A stretch of DNA of 64,000 nt from Sphaerobacter thermophilus DSM 20745 (lineage in GTDB: Bacteria; Chloroflexota; Chloroflexia; Thermomicrobiales; Thermomicrobiaceae), in the NCBI RefSeq assembly GCF_000024985.1, contig NC_013523.1, positions 2,480,001-2,544,000 of the forward strand. Reading direction: 5' to 3'. The notes below the pieces were generated by a model, which made no database searches, was not told the DNA's origin, and saw only the letters and a program-made list of their open reading frames with translations. Positions 22,997 to 29,940 of the stretch are shown here, one piece after another (the first letter of the stretch is position 1; each line of letters begins with the position of its first letter). The position numbers and the translations under genes were made by a program.

Positions 22997-24226
22997 TTCT
23001 CTCCCGGACAGTTTCAGTAGCGCCAGCGACAGGTCCACTGCTGGTGGTGGTACCGAAAGGGGAGGGGCGGCAGCCGCTGGTGGTCTAGCAGCCAGGTCAT
23101 CCAGCGTCGGCCCAGGCGCACCAGGCGGCCATCCCGCCGGTCGGTGCGGTCGAAGCGCCGCCGCTCCCCCCGTCGCACTACCTGCTGCCCGCGCAGATGG
23201 CTCCACCACAGGGCCAGGAACAGCGCCAGCGGCAGGCGGTTGAGTCGGTTGCGCGCGGTCCGCGTGCTCGCCTCGAGATTCCAGCCGCGAGTCGTGCCGT
23301 CCTGGGAGACGGCCTCGACCTGCTGCCGACGCCGATACTCCCGCACGCGGGCCGGTCCGGCTGGACGGTCGGACAAGAGCACCCAGGGTTCGCGAGAGCG
23401 GACCGGCCAGATGCTGGTGAGCTCGGCGGCATACCAGCCCTGGGTCTGGAACGCCGCCACTGGACCGGCCCAGCGCCGTCCGGGTCCCGGCACGCAGGCC
23501 CACGCTGGACAGACCGTGCCGTCCGGGAGCCGCACGTGCACCCCCTGGCGGGCATCGACGTTCCGGCGCATCAGCCAGTGCCAGCCCAGGCGCTGGCACC
23601 AGTCGATGACGGCGGCGCTGGCCAGCCCGCGATCGACGACGCGGGTCACGGTGACGCCGGGCGGCAGCACGGCGGCCACGCGCTGACCGAGCCGGGCCAG
23701 ATAGGCCGTGGTGGGATGGGCCCAGGCGGTCTGCCCGGGGACGATGTGCCAGGCCAGGGGCAGGACGCGACGATGCACGACCAGGCCGAGCACCAGCAGC
23801 GTGGCGTCGTCGCGCTCGGGCGTGGGATCGACGACCAGCAGCAGCTCGCGCTGGCCGCGGTGGGCCAGGAAGGCGCGGGCCAGGGGCTGCCAGGTGGCCA
23901 CCACCGGCACGGCACGGGTGGCCAGCCAGCGGCGGAGACGCCGCACGGTGGAGAGCTGCTGGACCGGGAGCGGGAGCGTGGCCGCGATGTGGCCGAGCTG
24001 GGGCGTGCCGGCCCAGATGAGCCCCAGGCTGAGCAGGGCCAGCCCTCGCACCCGGGTCACGCGCAGGCCGGGCAGCAGTGCCTGGAAGTGATGGGTCCAA
24101 TCCTGCAACAGGTGAAGGCGGGTCTGCATGGGTTCCTCCGGGGATGACACCACCGAATCAGCGTGTGTCATCCCCGCACAGGAGGGGCCCCGCAGACCCA
24201 CCTCCCAAACTGTCCGGGAGAGAAGC
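22997..24226. mobile_element. IS4-like insertion sequence with 8-bp target duplication
   Basis: 1230 bp; ends TTCTCTCCCGGACAGTTT and AAACTGTCCGGGAGAGAA (18-bp perfect inverted repeats, two extra bases at the right end); GTAAACCC directly repeated on both sides. It encodes one DDE transposase on the minus strand. Confidence 0.85.
23014..24129 (-). CDS. IS4-type DDE transposase
   Basis: 371 residues from the ATG at 24129, which has GGAGGAACCC upstream; a longer frame to 24354 leaves the IS and is rejected. Motifs: first Asp in LLLVVDPTPERDDATLLVLG, second Asp in VTRVVDRGLASAAVIDWC, and the 'YRRRQQVEAVSQDGTTRGWNLE' region carrying the family Y-R-E signature (E in 'QVEAVSQDG' or 'GWNLEAS'). Ends in a C-terminal Trp/Arg-rich segment just inside the left inverted repeat. 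Confidence 0.8.
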   Translation of the reverse strand: MQTRLHLLQDWTHHFQALLPGLRVTRVRGLALLSLGLIWAGTPQLGHIAATLPLPVQQLSTVRRLRRWLATRAVPVVATWQPLARAFLAHRGQRELLLVVDPTPERDDATLLVLGLVVHRRVLPLAWHIVPGQTAWAHPTTAYLARLGQRVAAVLPPGVTVTRVVDRGLASAAVIDWCQRLGWHWLMRRNVDARQGVHVRLPDGTVCPAWACVPGPGRRWAGPVAAFQTQGWYAAELTSIWPVRSREPWVLLSDRPAGPARVREYRRRQQVEAVSQDGTTRGWNLEASTRTARNRLNRLPLALFLALWWSHLRGQQVVRRGERRRFDRTDRRDGRLVRLGRRWMTWLLDHQRLPPLPFRYHHQQWTCRWRY

Positions 24227-24242
24227 GTAAACCCCCGGGCAC

Positions 24243-24369
24243 ATGCCGACGCCGTAGACCCGTCGTATTCGTCCAACTCCATAACCTCGGCACGCGCCAC
24301 GGCTGGAGACCTATTGTGTCTGTTGATCGCCGTTGGCCACCGCGCACCTGCCACCGCGCTTGATCCGCG
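24243..24369. other. Short noncoding stretch
   Basis: No gene, repeat or promoter recognised between the IS flank and the response regulator stop. Confidence 0.3.
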
Positions 24370-24777
24370 CTACCCCTCCTCGCCGGCCGCGCGTTCGACG
24401 AGGGCGGCGATCCGCTCCAACAGGACGTCGAGGTCGAACGGCTTCGCGAGATGGTTTTCGGGGTGGATTTCCTCCCGACCCCTGAATGGATCCTGGGAGG
24501 CGGTGAGGATGATGATCGGCGCCCGGTGCCCGTGGTGCTCGCGGTAGCGTTCGACGAAATCCCAACCGTCCATTCCGGGCATTCGCATGTCGAGGAGGAT
24601 GACGTCAGGGTGGTGCAGGTCGATCGCTGCCAGCGCGGCCTCGCCGTCCGGCGCCTCATCGACGGAGTAGCCTTCGTCCTCCAGGGCGAAGCGGATCACC
24701 TGGCGAATGCTGAAGTCGTCGTCGACCACCAGGACGTGGACCACTTGATTGGCCTCCTCGGCAGTGCCCGGAGCCAT
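24370..24777 (-). CDS. Single-domain response regulator
   Basis: About 135 residues, one receiver domain and no output domain. Acidic pocket VDDD, phosphoacceptor Asp in VILLDMRMPGMDGWDF, Thr in IIILTASQDP and Lys in NHLAKPFDLDVLL. The ATG at 24777 is chosen; an in-frame GTG at 24804 lies within the remains of a histidine kinase whose last residues (GSRFVVPLPPAG) read directly into this frame. It thus probably lost its cognate kinase, or arose from a kinase-receiver fusion; signalling would need an orphan kinase elsewhere. Confidence 0.85.
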   Translation of the reverse strand: MAPGTAEEANQVVHVLVVDDDFSIRQVIRFALEDEGYSVDEAPDGEAALAAIDLHHPDVILLDMRMPGMDGWDFVERYREHHGHRAPIIILTASQDPFRGREEIHPENHLAKPFDLDVLLERIAALVERAAGEEG

Positions 24778-24791
24778 CTGACTACCGGCAG

Positions 24792-24914
24792 GCGGGAGCG
24801 GCACGACGAACCGTGAGCCGGGGTGAGCCAGAGTACGCCGGGTCCGCGCCCCGCCGATCTACCGCGCCGATGCACGATTCCCCTGGCGATCGAGACGCCC
24901 AGCACCAGGCCGCC
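24792..24914 (-). pseudogene. Histidine kinase C-terminal remnant
   Basis: Reading leftward, GLVLGVSIARGIVHRRG matches the G2 box and following helix of HATPase_c domains (GLGLGVSIARGIVERHGG); about 20 codons later the frame breaks and GSRFVVPLPPAG, the usual last strand, appears in another frame. Everything upstream is gone: the Mn-catalase stop lies immediately before it. Confidence 0.65.
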
Positions 24915-24917
24915 GAC

Positions 24918-25874
24918 TCAGCCCTGGGGCTGCTCTTCGTCCCCCGCGATCGCGTCGGTGACCCGATCGATGACCGACTTGCCCCGCTCGGACTTGCCAC
25001 GAGCCGGCTTTTCTCGGCCAACGGGGCCGCCCATGAGCGCGTTGTGGAGGGTCGGCGGCGCGGCGGCCAGCGCTGGTGCCTCGCCCCGGGCAGTCGGCTG
25101 CTCGACGTAGGTGAACCGCCCCTTGCCGTCGATGCTTCGGCCGTGGGCCCATCGTCCCCTGCGGCTGGCGCCATCGGGGTCCTTCGAGAAGTCGATGAAG
25201 GCGTAGGAGACCTCCTGGACCTCCTTCTCGAGGGGGAACGTCACCGGCACCGGCATCACCTCCGTCGGCCCGCCCAGCTCCTCGATCGCGGCAAGCCACT
25301 GGTTCTGGTGCATCCGGTCACGTGCGATTAGGAATGAGAGCATGTCCCGCACACCCGTATCGCTGGTCATCTCGTACAGGCGAGCTGCCTGGAGCCGCCC
25401 CTGCATCTCGGCGTTGACGTTGGCGTACAGGTCGGCGACGACGTTGCCGCTGCCGATCGTGTAACCCGCGTTGAAGGGGTTGCCTGCGCTGTCGACCGGC
25501 CGGGCCCCGAGGCCGGAGACGATCAGGTGGTGCGGGTTCATCCCGCTCAGGACCCCGTAGACGACCGGGTCGCCCTTGGCCGCCTCCTCCTGCTGCTCAG
25601 GCGACGCGCCGTCCAGGAGCATCCCCACACAGGTGGCGAGCATCTCGACATGGCCGATCTCCTCGGTCGCGGTGTCGAGCAACATGTCCTTGATCCGACG
25701 CAGCCGCTCGTCGTCCGTTGCGCCGCGCAGATTCCAGCCCTGGAACAGGTACTGGGTCATGACAGCCATCTCACCGAACTGGCCGCCGATCAACTCCTGC
25801 AACTGCCGCGCGTACACCGGATCGGGCTTGTCCACGCGGACCGGATACTGAAGTTGCTTGGTGTGGAAGAACAT
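24918..25874 (-). CDS. Manganese catalase
   Basis: 318 residues of the di-manganese (KatN/YdbD-like) catalase family, which dismutates hydrogen peroxide in the cytoplasm. Ferritin-like helices carry the metal ligands: ELIGGQFGEMAVMTQYLFQG (Glu), TATEEIGHVEMLATCVG (Glu and His), VNAEMQGRLQAARLYEM and ARDRMHQNQWLAAIEELGG (second Glu/His pair). The C-terminal 60 residues are a Lys/Arg/Glu tail typical of the family. The ATG at 25874 starts MFFHTKQLQYPV, the standard family start, after GAGGTGAAGGG. Confidence 0.95.
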   Translation of the reverse strand: MFFHTKQLQYPVRVDKPDPVYARQLQELIGGQFGEMAVMTQYLFQGWNLRGATDDERLRRIKDMLLDTATEEIGHVEMLATCVGMLLDGASPEQQEEAAKGDPVVYGVLSGMNPHHLIVSGLGARPVDSAGNPFNAGYTIGSGNVVADLYANVNAEMQGRLQAARLYEMTSDTGVRDMLSFLIARDRMHQNQWLAAIEELGGPTEVMPVPVTFPLEKEVQEVSYAFIDFSKDPDGASRRGRWAHGRSIDGKGRFTYVEQPTARGEAPALAAAPPTLHNALMGGPVGREKPARGKSERGKSVIDRVTDAIAGDEEQPQG

Positions 25875-26132
25875 CCTGGTTGCACCCTTCACCTCGCTCT
25901 GTCGATTCATCCACCCATCCCGTGCGGGGCCAGAGATAGTTAGCCTCCGGCAAGGCTTATGCCCTCGATCCGCTTCGCGCATGGCCGCCATGGGGTGCGG
26001 TCCACGTGGGAGTGCGAGCGGGGAGATGGCACGACCCATGCATGCCAGGCACAGCGATCCCGTGGGGTTCACGGGCGACCTGGGAATCACGGGAGCATCG
26101 TGGAGTCATGGCTCACTGGGAAGGTTTGAGCG
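25875..26132. other. Intergenic region between divergent genes
   Basis: No gene seen. It must contain the promoters of the Mn-catalase and the SPW-repeat gene; no clear consensus boxes found by eye. Confidence 0.3.
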
Positions 26133-26525
26133 GTGCGCTTTATCCCGACCCGCATTCACGGCATCCTGGACTACGTGATCGGCGTCGCGCTGATTGCCGC
26201 GCCGTGGATCTTCGGCTTCTCCGATCAACGCGCGGCGATGTGGGTACCCATCATCCTCGGCGCCGGGTTGATCCTGTACAGCCTGCTCACCGACTACGAA
26301 CTGGGTGTGATCAAGGCCATCCCGATGCCGGTGCACCTTGCGCTGGACGGGATCTCCGGCCTCTTCCTTGCGGCATCGCCCTGGCTGTTCGGCTTCGCCG
26401 ATGAGTCGTGGAACGTCTGGGTGCCGCACGTGGTGGTGGGGGTGTTCGAAATCCTGGCAGCCCTGACGACGCAGACCCGCCCCGCCTACGAGATGGTCGA
26501 GGGCGGGCGCCGGATGGGCGTCTAG
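26133..26525 (+). CDS. SPW-repeat membrane protein
   Basis: 130 residues with four membrane helices in two repeats, each ending in the PW-FGF motif (APWIFGFSD and SPWLFGFADE), which defines the SPW repeat family. GTG start at 26133 after GGGAAGG. Function unknown; often near stress genes. A strong terminator follows at 26556-26590. Confidence 0.85.
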   Translation: MRFIPTRIHGILDYVIGVALIAAPWIFGFSDQRAAMWVPIILGAGLILYSLLTDYELGVIKAIPMPVHLALDGISGLFLAASPWLFGFADESWNVWVPHVVVGVFEILAALTTQTRPAYEMVEGGRRMGV

Positions 26526-26555
26526 GGATCCGGCGTCACCCGATCGTCAACGACG

Positions 26556-26590
26556 ACCGCGGCGGGGCATGCCCCACCGCGGTTTGTTTG
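26556..26590 (+). terminator. Intrinsic terminator after the SPW gene
   Basis: ACCGCGG-C-GGGGC / GCCCC-A-CCGCGGT stem with an AT loop, followed by TTGTTTG. Confidence 0.8.
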
Positions 26591-26631
26591 TGCCGCCGGG
26601 ACGGGCTCGTGCCCGGGATGCTGGCGACTTG

Positions 26632-26819
26632 AGCGCCTTGCCGGTCGCACCAAACCGGTGGAGGCGTTTGAATTGACGGACGCCCGGCCGTTCCCGGCGC
26701 TGCATCGGGTCATCGCCGCCGGGGTGTTCGACGAGCCGGACGATCCGGACTTTCAATTCGTCTTCAGGCTGGAGCGCATCCTCGACGGCGTCGAGGCGCT
26801 GATGCGCCGGAAGGGGTGA
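26632..26819 (+). pseudogene. TetR-family regulator, C-terminal remnant
   Basis: In the frame ending at TGA 26817-26819 the sequence EAFELTDARPFPALHRV followed by IAAGVFDEPDDPDFQFVF and ERILDGVEAL matches the C-terminal end of TetR proteins with the TetR_C_11-like domain. The HTH and most of the ligand domain are missing; a GTGCCCGGG repeat unit lies at the broken end (about 26600). No start codon of use. Confidence 0.65.
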
Positions 26820-26825
26820 GGGAGG

Positions 26826-27050
26826 TCACTCGTCGCGGCGCTGCCGCTCATACATCTCACCGATCCCTGCCCCGATCGCGATCCCCATGGCGATCCCGAG
26901 CCCGAGGTTCTCCATCGCCAGGCCGAGCCCGACCCCGAGCGCGATGCCCATACCGATGCCTGTGGTCATCCCCTGCCACCGGTCTGTGCGACGTGGCTCG
27001 TCCGGCCGTTCCGGTGTCTCGTTGTTTCGCGGCTGCCGCTCGTCGTCCAC
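26826..27050 (-). CDS. Small glycine-zipper membrane protein
   Basis: 74 residues: charged N-terminus (DDERQPRNNETPERPDEPRR) and a Gly-rich hydrophobic stretch of repeated GxGxAxG-type units (GIGMGIALGVGLGLAMENLG, LGIAMGIAIGAGIGEMYE) that can pack as a membrane hairpin. Similar small proteins occur widely without known function. Convergent with the TetR remnant. Confidence 0.7.
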   Translation of the reverse strand: MDDERQPRNNETPERPDEPRRTDRWQGMTTGIGMGIALGVGLGLAMENLGLGIAMGIAIGAGIGEMYERQRRDE

Positions 27051-27080
27051 GACGGAAAACCTTCCGGTGACGCCGTGCTC

Positions 27081-27491
27081 TTACCCCGGGAGCGCGGCGG
27101 TCAGATCGAGTTCGACACGCTGCCCGGGGAAACCCAGTTGTGCCACACCCAGCAGGGTGCTGGCGCTGGTGAAGGCCGGAGCCAGCTCCGAGGCCCGGAA
27201 GCGCCGCCAGACCGCAGCCAGCTCCGCGCTGTCATCGCTGACGACGTAGATCACCGAGCGGACCACGTCCTCCGGTCCGGCATCGACCGCGGCCAGGGCC
27301 GCCAGCGCGTTCGCCGCCACCTGATCGACCTGCGCCATGAGGTCGTCGGCACCCACCACCGCGCCGGAGCGGTCGAGCGGGCACTGCCCGGCCAGGAACG
27401 CCAACCGTCCGGCCTCGACAACGGTGACGTGGTGGTAGCCGGGCGTCGCGTGCAGTGTCTCGGGATTGATGCGTGAGATTCTGTCTTCCAT
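27081..27491 (-). CDS. RidA/YjgF-family protein
   Basis: 136 residues. RidA proteins hydrolyse reactive enamine/imine intermediates. Visible: GYHHVTVVEAGRLAFLAGQC, PLDRSGAVVGADDLMAQVDQ, and a C-terminal 'VELDLTAAL'. The usual substrate-binding Arg is placed in DVVRSVIYVV (VRxxVYV-like); the C-terminal 'IE(I/V)(D/E)' Glu is replaced by VELD. Subgroup unassigned. Start at ATG 27491. Confidence 0.85.
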   Translation of the reverse strand: MEDRISRINPETLHATPGYHHVTVVEAGRLAFLAGQCPLDRSGAVVGADDLMAQVDQVAANALAALAAVDAGPEDVVRSVIYVVSDDSAELAAVWRRFRASELAPAFTSASTLLGVAQLGFPGQRVELDLTAALPG

Positions 27492-27576
27492 GGGTCCGGA
27501 GTATAGCAGGCAACGTGCGCTTTGTCTGGCGCATTCGCACATCCCTGCTCTCCGAACCAGCGCACGTCAACGAACG

Positions 27577-27640
27577 AGAGGGATCCGTTTTCTCTCATCC
27601 CCAACGTGTCGTGCTCGTGAATGAGAGGACGGATCCCTCT
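27577..27640. repeat. Long imperfect inverted repeat between msrB and ridA
   Basis: AGAGGGATCCGTTTTCTCTCAT and ATGAGAGGACGGATCCCTCT are inverted repeats about 20 bp long with a 22-nt loop. No T-tract follows on the msrB side. It could be a bidirectional terminator/attenuator or a protein site. Confidence 0.6.
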
Positions 27641-27673
27641 TGGTCGCCTCACGCTGCTTGCGTCGGGCGGGAG

Positions 27674-28180
27674 CTAGCGCCGCTCCAGCTCGAGTGACAG
27701 GCTGTTGATGCACCAGCGCTGGCCGCCGGCCTCGATCGGCCCGTCATCGAAGACATGCCCGAGGTGCGAGTCACAGCGGGCACACCGAACCTCGATGCGG
27801 TGCATACCGAATGAAAGGTCCTCATGCAGCGTCACGGCGGTGGGCGAGATTACCTGGGTGAAACTGGGCCAGCCGCAGCCTGCGTCGTACTTCGTCTCAC
27901 TGTCGAAGAGCGGATTGCCGCAGGCACGGCAGCGGTAGATGCCCTCGTCGTCGGTGTAGGTGTACTCGCCGGTGAAGGGCCACTCGGTCCCCGCCTCTCG
28001 CAGCACGGCGTACTCCTCGGGCGTGAGACGCTGCCGCCACTCCTCCTCGGTGCTCGCGAGCGGCTTCAGCCCGTCATCCTCGCCACCGGTGATCGCCGGA
28101 GCCGGACAGGCGACACCAGTCCCCTCCAGCCCGCAGTAGCCATTCGGAACTTTGTGCGGTGAATTATCACGGTGACTCAT
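27674..28180 (-). CDS. msrB: MsrB domain of a split MsrAB (methionine-R-sulfoxide reductase)
   Basis: 168 residues. It begins with 8 element-derived residues (MSHRDNSP), then [18 protein letters not shown], which is the C-terminus of MsrA, a linker, and a complete MsrB domain: zinc knuckles CRAC and [22 protein letters not shown] and the catalytic Cys in RWCINSLSL. MsrB reduces Met-R-sulfoxide with thioredoxin as donor. Before E2 entered, this was one frame with MsrA at 36985-37590. The ATG at 28180 has ACGGAG 8-13 nt upstream, both supplied by E2. Confidence 0.93.
   Translation of the reverse strand: MSHRDNSPHKVPNGYCGLEGTGVACPAPAITGGEDDGLKPLASTEEEWRQRLTPEEYAVLREAGTEWPFTGEYTYTDDEGIYRCRACGNPLFDSETKYDAGCGWPSFTQVISPTAVTLHEDLSFGMHRIEVRCARCDSHLGHVFDDGPIEAGGQRWCINSLSLELERR
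28145..28156. other. attL of element E2
   Basis: 12-bp core CGGAACTTTGTG, identical at 36997-37008. Centre of dyad symmetry of the reconstructed attP is the AC at 28149-28150. Confidence 0.93.
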
Positions 28181-28293
28181 TGGAACTACTCCGTCGCTAT
28201 CGGGTCGCGGCCGATTGACCGCGTTCGTACAATAGAATCGCCCGCGCCGATGGGGCGGCCGGGCGAGTGGCATCGACTGCGAAGGAGCGATGC

Positions 28294-28773
28294 ATGCGTA
28301 GCGTACCACCGGACGACCTCACCGAGCAACTGGAAGCCGTTACCAGGCAGTTCCGCGCAGTTGGGGACCAGCTTCGCGGCATGGGCCAGCACCTTGAGCA
28401 TGTTCTTGCCTCGCTACGCCCAACCTTCCGCGAGATAACGCGGTTCATGAGCAGTCACGAGTACCAGGAAATGACCCGCGTGCTCAATGAGCTCGAGCAC
28501 CGGGACGGCAACCTCCCTGAGATCATCCTTGATGCCACGCCGGCCGAATTAATCGACCTACTACGCCGCCTCGGGATCATCCGACCGCCTCGACGGCGCG
28601 GGCGGCCGCGCATGGAGGACGACGGCGGCGGCGTATGGCGTGAAATCGCGCGCGAGGCCCGCGCCCTCAAGGCCCGCAAACCATTCCTCAGCTGGGAAAC
28701 CATTGCCAGAACGCGCTTTGGGATTAGTGGGCGTCATCTGCGCAATATCCTCAGTCGCTTTCCCGAGGAATAG
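28294..28773 (+). CDS. First gene of E2, HTH-containing hypothetical
   Basis: 159 residues. N-terminal coiled coil ([20 protein letters not shown]), a middle helical part ([19 protein letters not shown]), a basic linker (RRRGRPR), and a C-terminal HTH-like segment ([20 protein letters not shown]). The ATG at 28294 has AAGGAG upstream. Possibly the E2 regulator, as the element lacks an XRE gene; this is inference from position. Confidence 0.65.
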   Translation: MRSVPPDDLTEQLEAVTRQFRAVGDQLRGMGQHLEHVLASLRPTFREITRFMSSHEYQEMTRVLNELEHRDGNLPEIILDATPAELIDLLRRLGIIRPPRRRGRPRMEDDGGGVWREIAREARALKARKPFLSWETIARTRFGISGRHLRNILSRFPEE

Positions 28774-28846
28774 CGCGCGCCGATTATAGTTCCTTTTCGT
28801 TCCGCTCACGCCTCCTATCCTGGCTCTCAGGAAAGGAGGCTCACAC

Positions 28847-29032
28847 ATGGCCGGAAAGCCACGGCTACTGCCCATCGTGCTGAGCCGGGACGATTACCGC
28901 CGGCTCGAAGCCCTCGCGCGTGCTGAAGAGCGCGATCCCCTACAGCAAGCGCGCTGGTTGCTGCGCCGTGCGCTCGGCGAGAGTGCAACGCAACAGCGGC
29001 CGGCAGAGGAAGGGGGGCGCGATGCGCAGTAA
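28847..29032 (+). CDS. Small ribbon-helix-helix-like protein
   Basis: 61 residues: LLPIVLSRDDYRRLEALARA and 'PLQQARWLLRRALGES' give the strand-helix-helix pattern of RHH/CopG-like DNA-binding proteins. AAAGGAGG precedes the ATG. Likely a regulator within E2. Confidence 0.65.
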   Translation: MAGKPRLLPIVLSRDDYRRLEALARAEERDPLQQARWLLRRALGESATQQRPAEEGGRDAQ

Positions 29033-29210
29033 AGAGTGGGACGCGCCGGTTCCCGTCCTGGCAGACCGACCGGCGCGCCACGATGCGACTCTGGTGTCTG
29101 CACCGCAACGACAGGATACCGCACAAACACGCCCGATGCGCCGGCACAGCGAGCCGGACGTGTACGCCTGCCTGCGAGCGCTTCGGGCTGTGTTGGGAAT
29201 GGAGTCATGA
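29022..29210 (+). CDS. Small hypothetical protein of E2
   Basis: 62 residues starting at an ATG inside the end of the previous gene, after GGGGGGCGCG. No motif. A second frame over the same DNA (ATG at 29083) would give a Cys/His-rich peptide (MRLWCLHRNDRIPHKHARC...); which is translated cannot be told. Confidence 0.4.
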   Translation: MRSKEWDAPVPVLADRPARHDATLVSAPQRQDTAQTRPMRRHSEPDVYACLRALRAVLGMES

Positions 29211-29277
29211 GACGCCTACGGCCGGGTGGCGGACCGGGCGCGGCGGCGACTCACGCGAACGGAATGGAGTCATAAAG

Positions 29278-29940
29278 ATGGTAACACAGAGCCCCGTAAT
29301 CCGAAAGACCCAACCCGATACGAACGTCCCGTTTGACCTACACGACCTCGAACTGCGTGCCCGCCTGGACGCGCTGCGATACACGCGCGCCGATCTAGCA
29401 GAGATCTACGGCCCCGAAGCGGAGTACTCCCGGTGGATGCTGGGAGAGCTAGAGCAGGCGCTGCGGTACGAACTTCGGCGCCGGATTCGGCTTCACCGCG
29501 CTGGTGCCGACGTGCCCGACCCCTTCGACGCCCGGCACGATGCGTGGCTCGCGCTGGCCGCCGAAGTTCGCGAGCGCGCCGATATCGTCCAGGTGCTCAC
29601 CGAATCCGGTCACATGGTCTACAGCACGCGCGGCTACTCGAAGCGCCGTGAGGCCGAAGAGTGGGCCGGGCCGTGCCCGTGGTGTGGCGGCCGGGACCGG
29701 TTCCGCGTCTGGCGCGGCCGTGACTCCGGGTACTGGTGTCGTCAGTGCGGCATGGCGGGCGATGTTATCGCGCTGGTCCGCAACCTCGTGCCGGGCTGCG
29801 AGGACTTCTATCCTGCGGTCGGCTACCTGGCCCGTATGCTCGGGTTGCCGCTCCCGACCACACAGAATGCCCAAGCGCGGCGCTCGCGGAAGCGGCGGCC
29901 GGTCACCCGCATTGTCGGCGGAAAGGTGGTGGCGGCATGA
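29278..29940 (+). CDS. CHC2-type zinc-finger primase-like protein of E2
   Basis: 220 residues. The C-terminal half carries the primase zinc domain (EEWAGPCPWCGGRDRFRVWR, GYWCRQCGMAGDVIALVRNL) with CxxC...CxxC ligands; the N-terminal half is helical. As in E1 there is no TOPRIM catalytic domain. The ATGA overlap with the ATPase gene indicates coupled translation. Likely acts in loading or priming at the element's origin. Confidence 0.85.
   Translation: MVTQSPVIRKTQPDTNVPFDLHDLELRARLDALRYTRADLAEIYGPEAEYSRWMLGELEQALRYELRRRIRLHRAGADVPDPFDARHDAWLALAAEVRERADIVQVLTESGHMVYSTRGYSKRREAEEWAGPCPWCGGRDRFRVWRGRDSGYWCRQCGMAGDVIALVRNLVPGCEDFYPAVGYLARMLGLPLPTTQNAQARRSRKRRPVTRIVGGKVVAA

Larger units (their letters stand above)
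22979..24242. repeat. 26-bp palindrome interrupted by an insertion sequence
   Basis: Left part GTGCCCGGGGGTAAACCC (22979-22996), right part GTAAACCC-CCGGGCAC (24227-24242). Removing the IS and one 8-bp duplicate (GTAAACCC) gives arms GTGCCCGGGGGT and ACCCCCGGGCAC around AA. A nearly identical uninterrupted palindrome lies at 61792-61817. Confidence 0.85.

Noticed and set aside
23014-24354. Longer transposase start at 24354
   Set aside because: It would begin outside the right inverted repeat of the IS; the ATG at 24129 has a strong ribosome binding site inside the element.
27577-27640. T-box or riboswitch reading of the GGATCC-containing inverted repeat
   Set aside because: The T-box AGGGTGGNACCGCG motif and a specifier loop are absent; only an inverted repeat can be supported.
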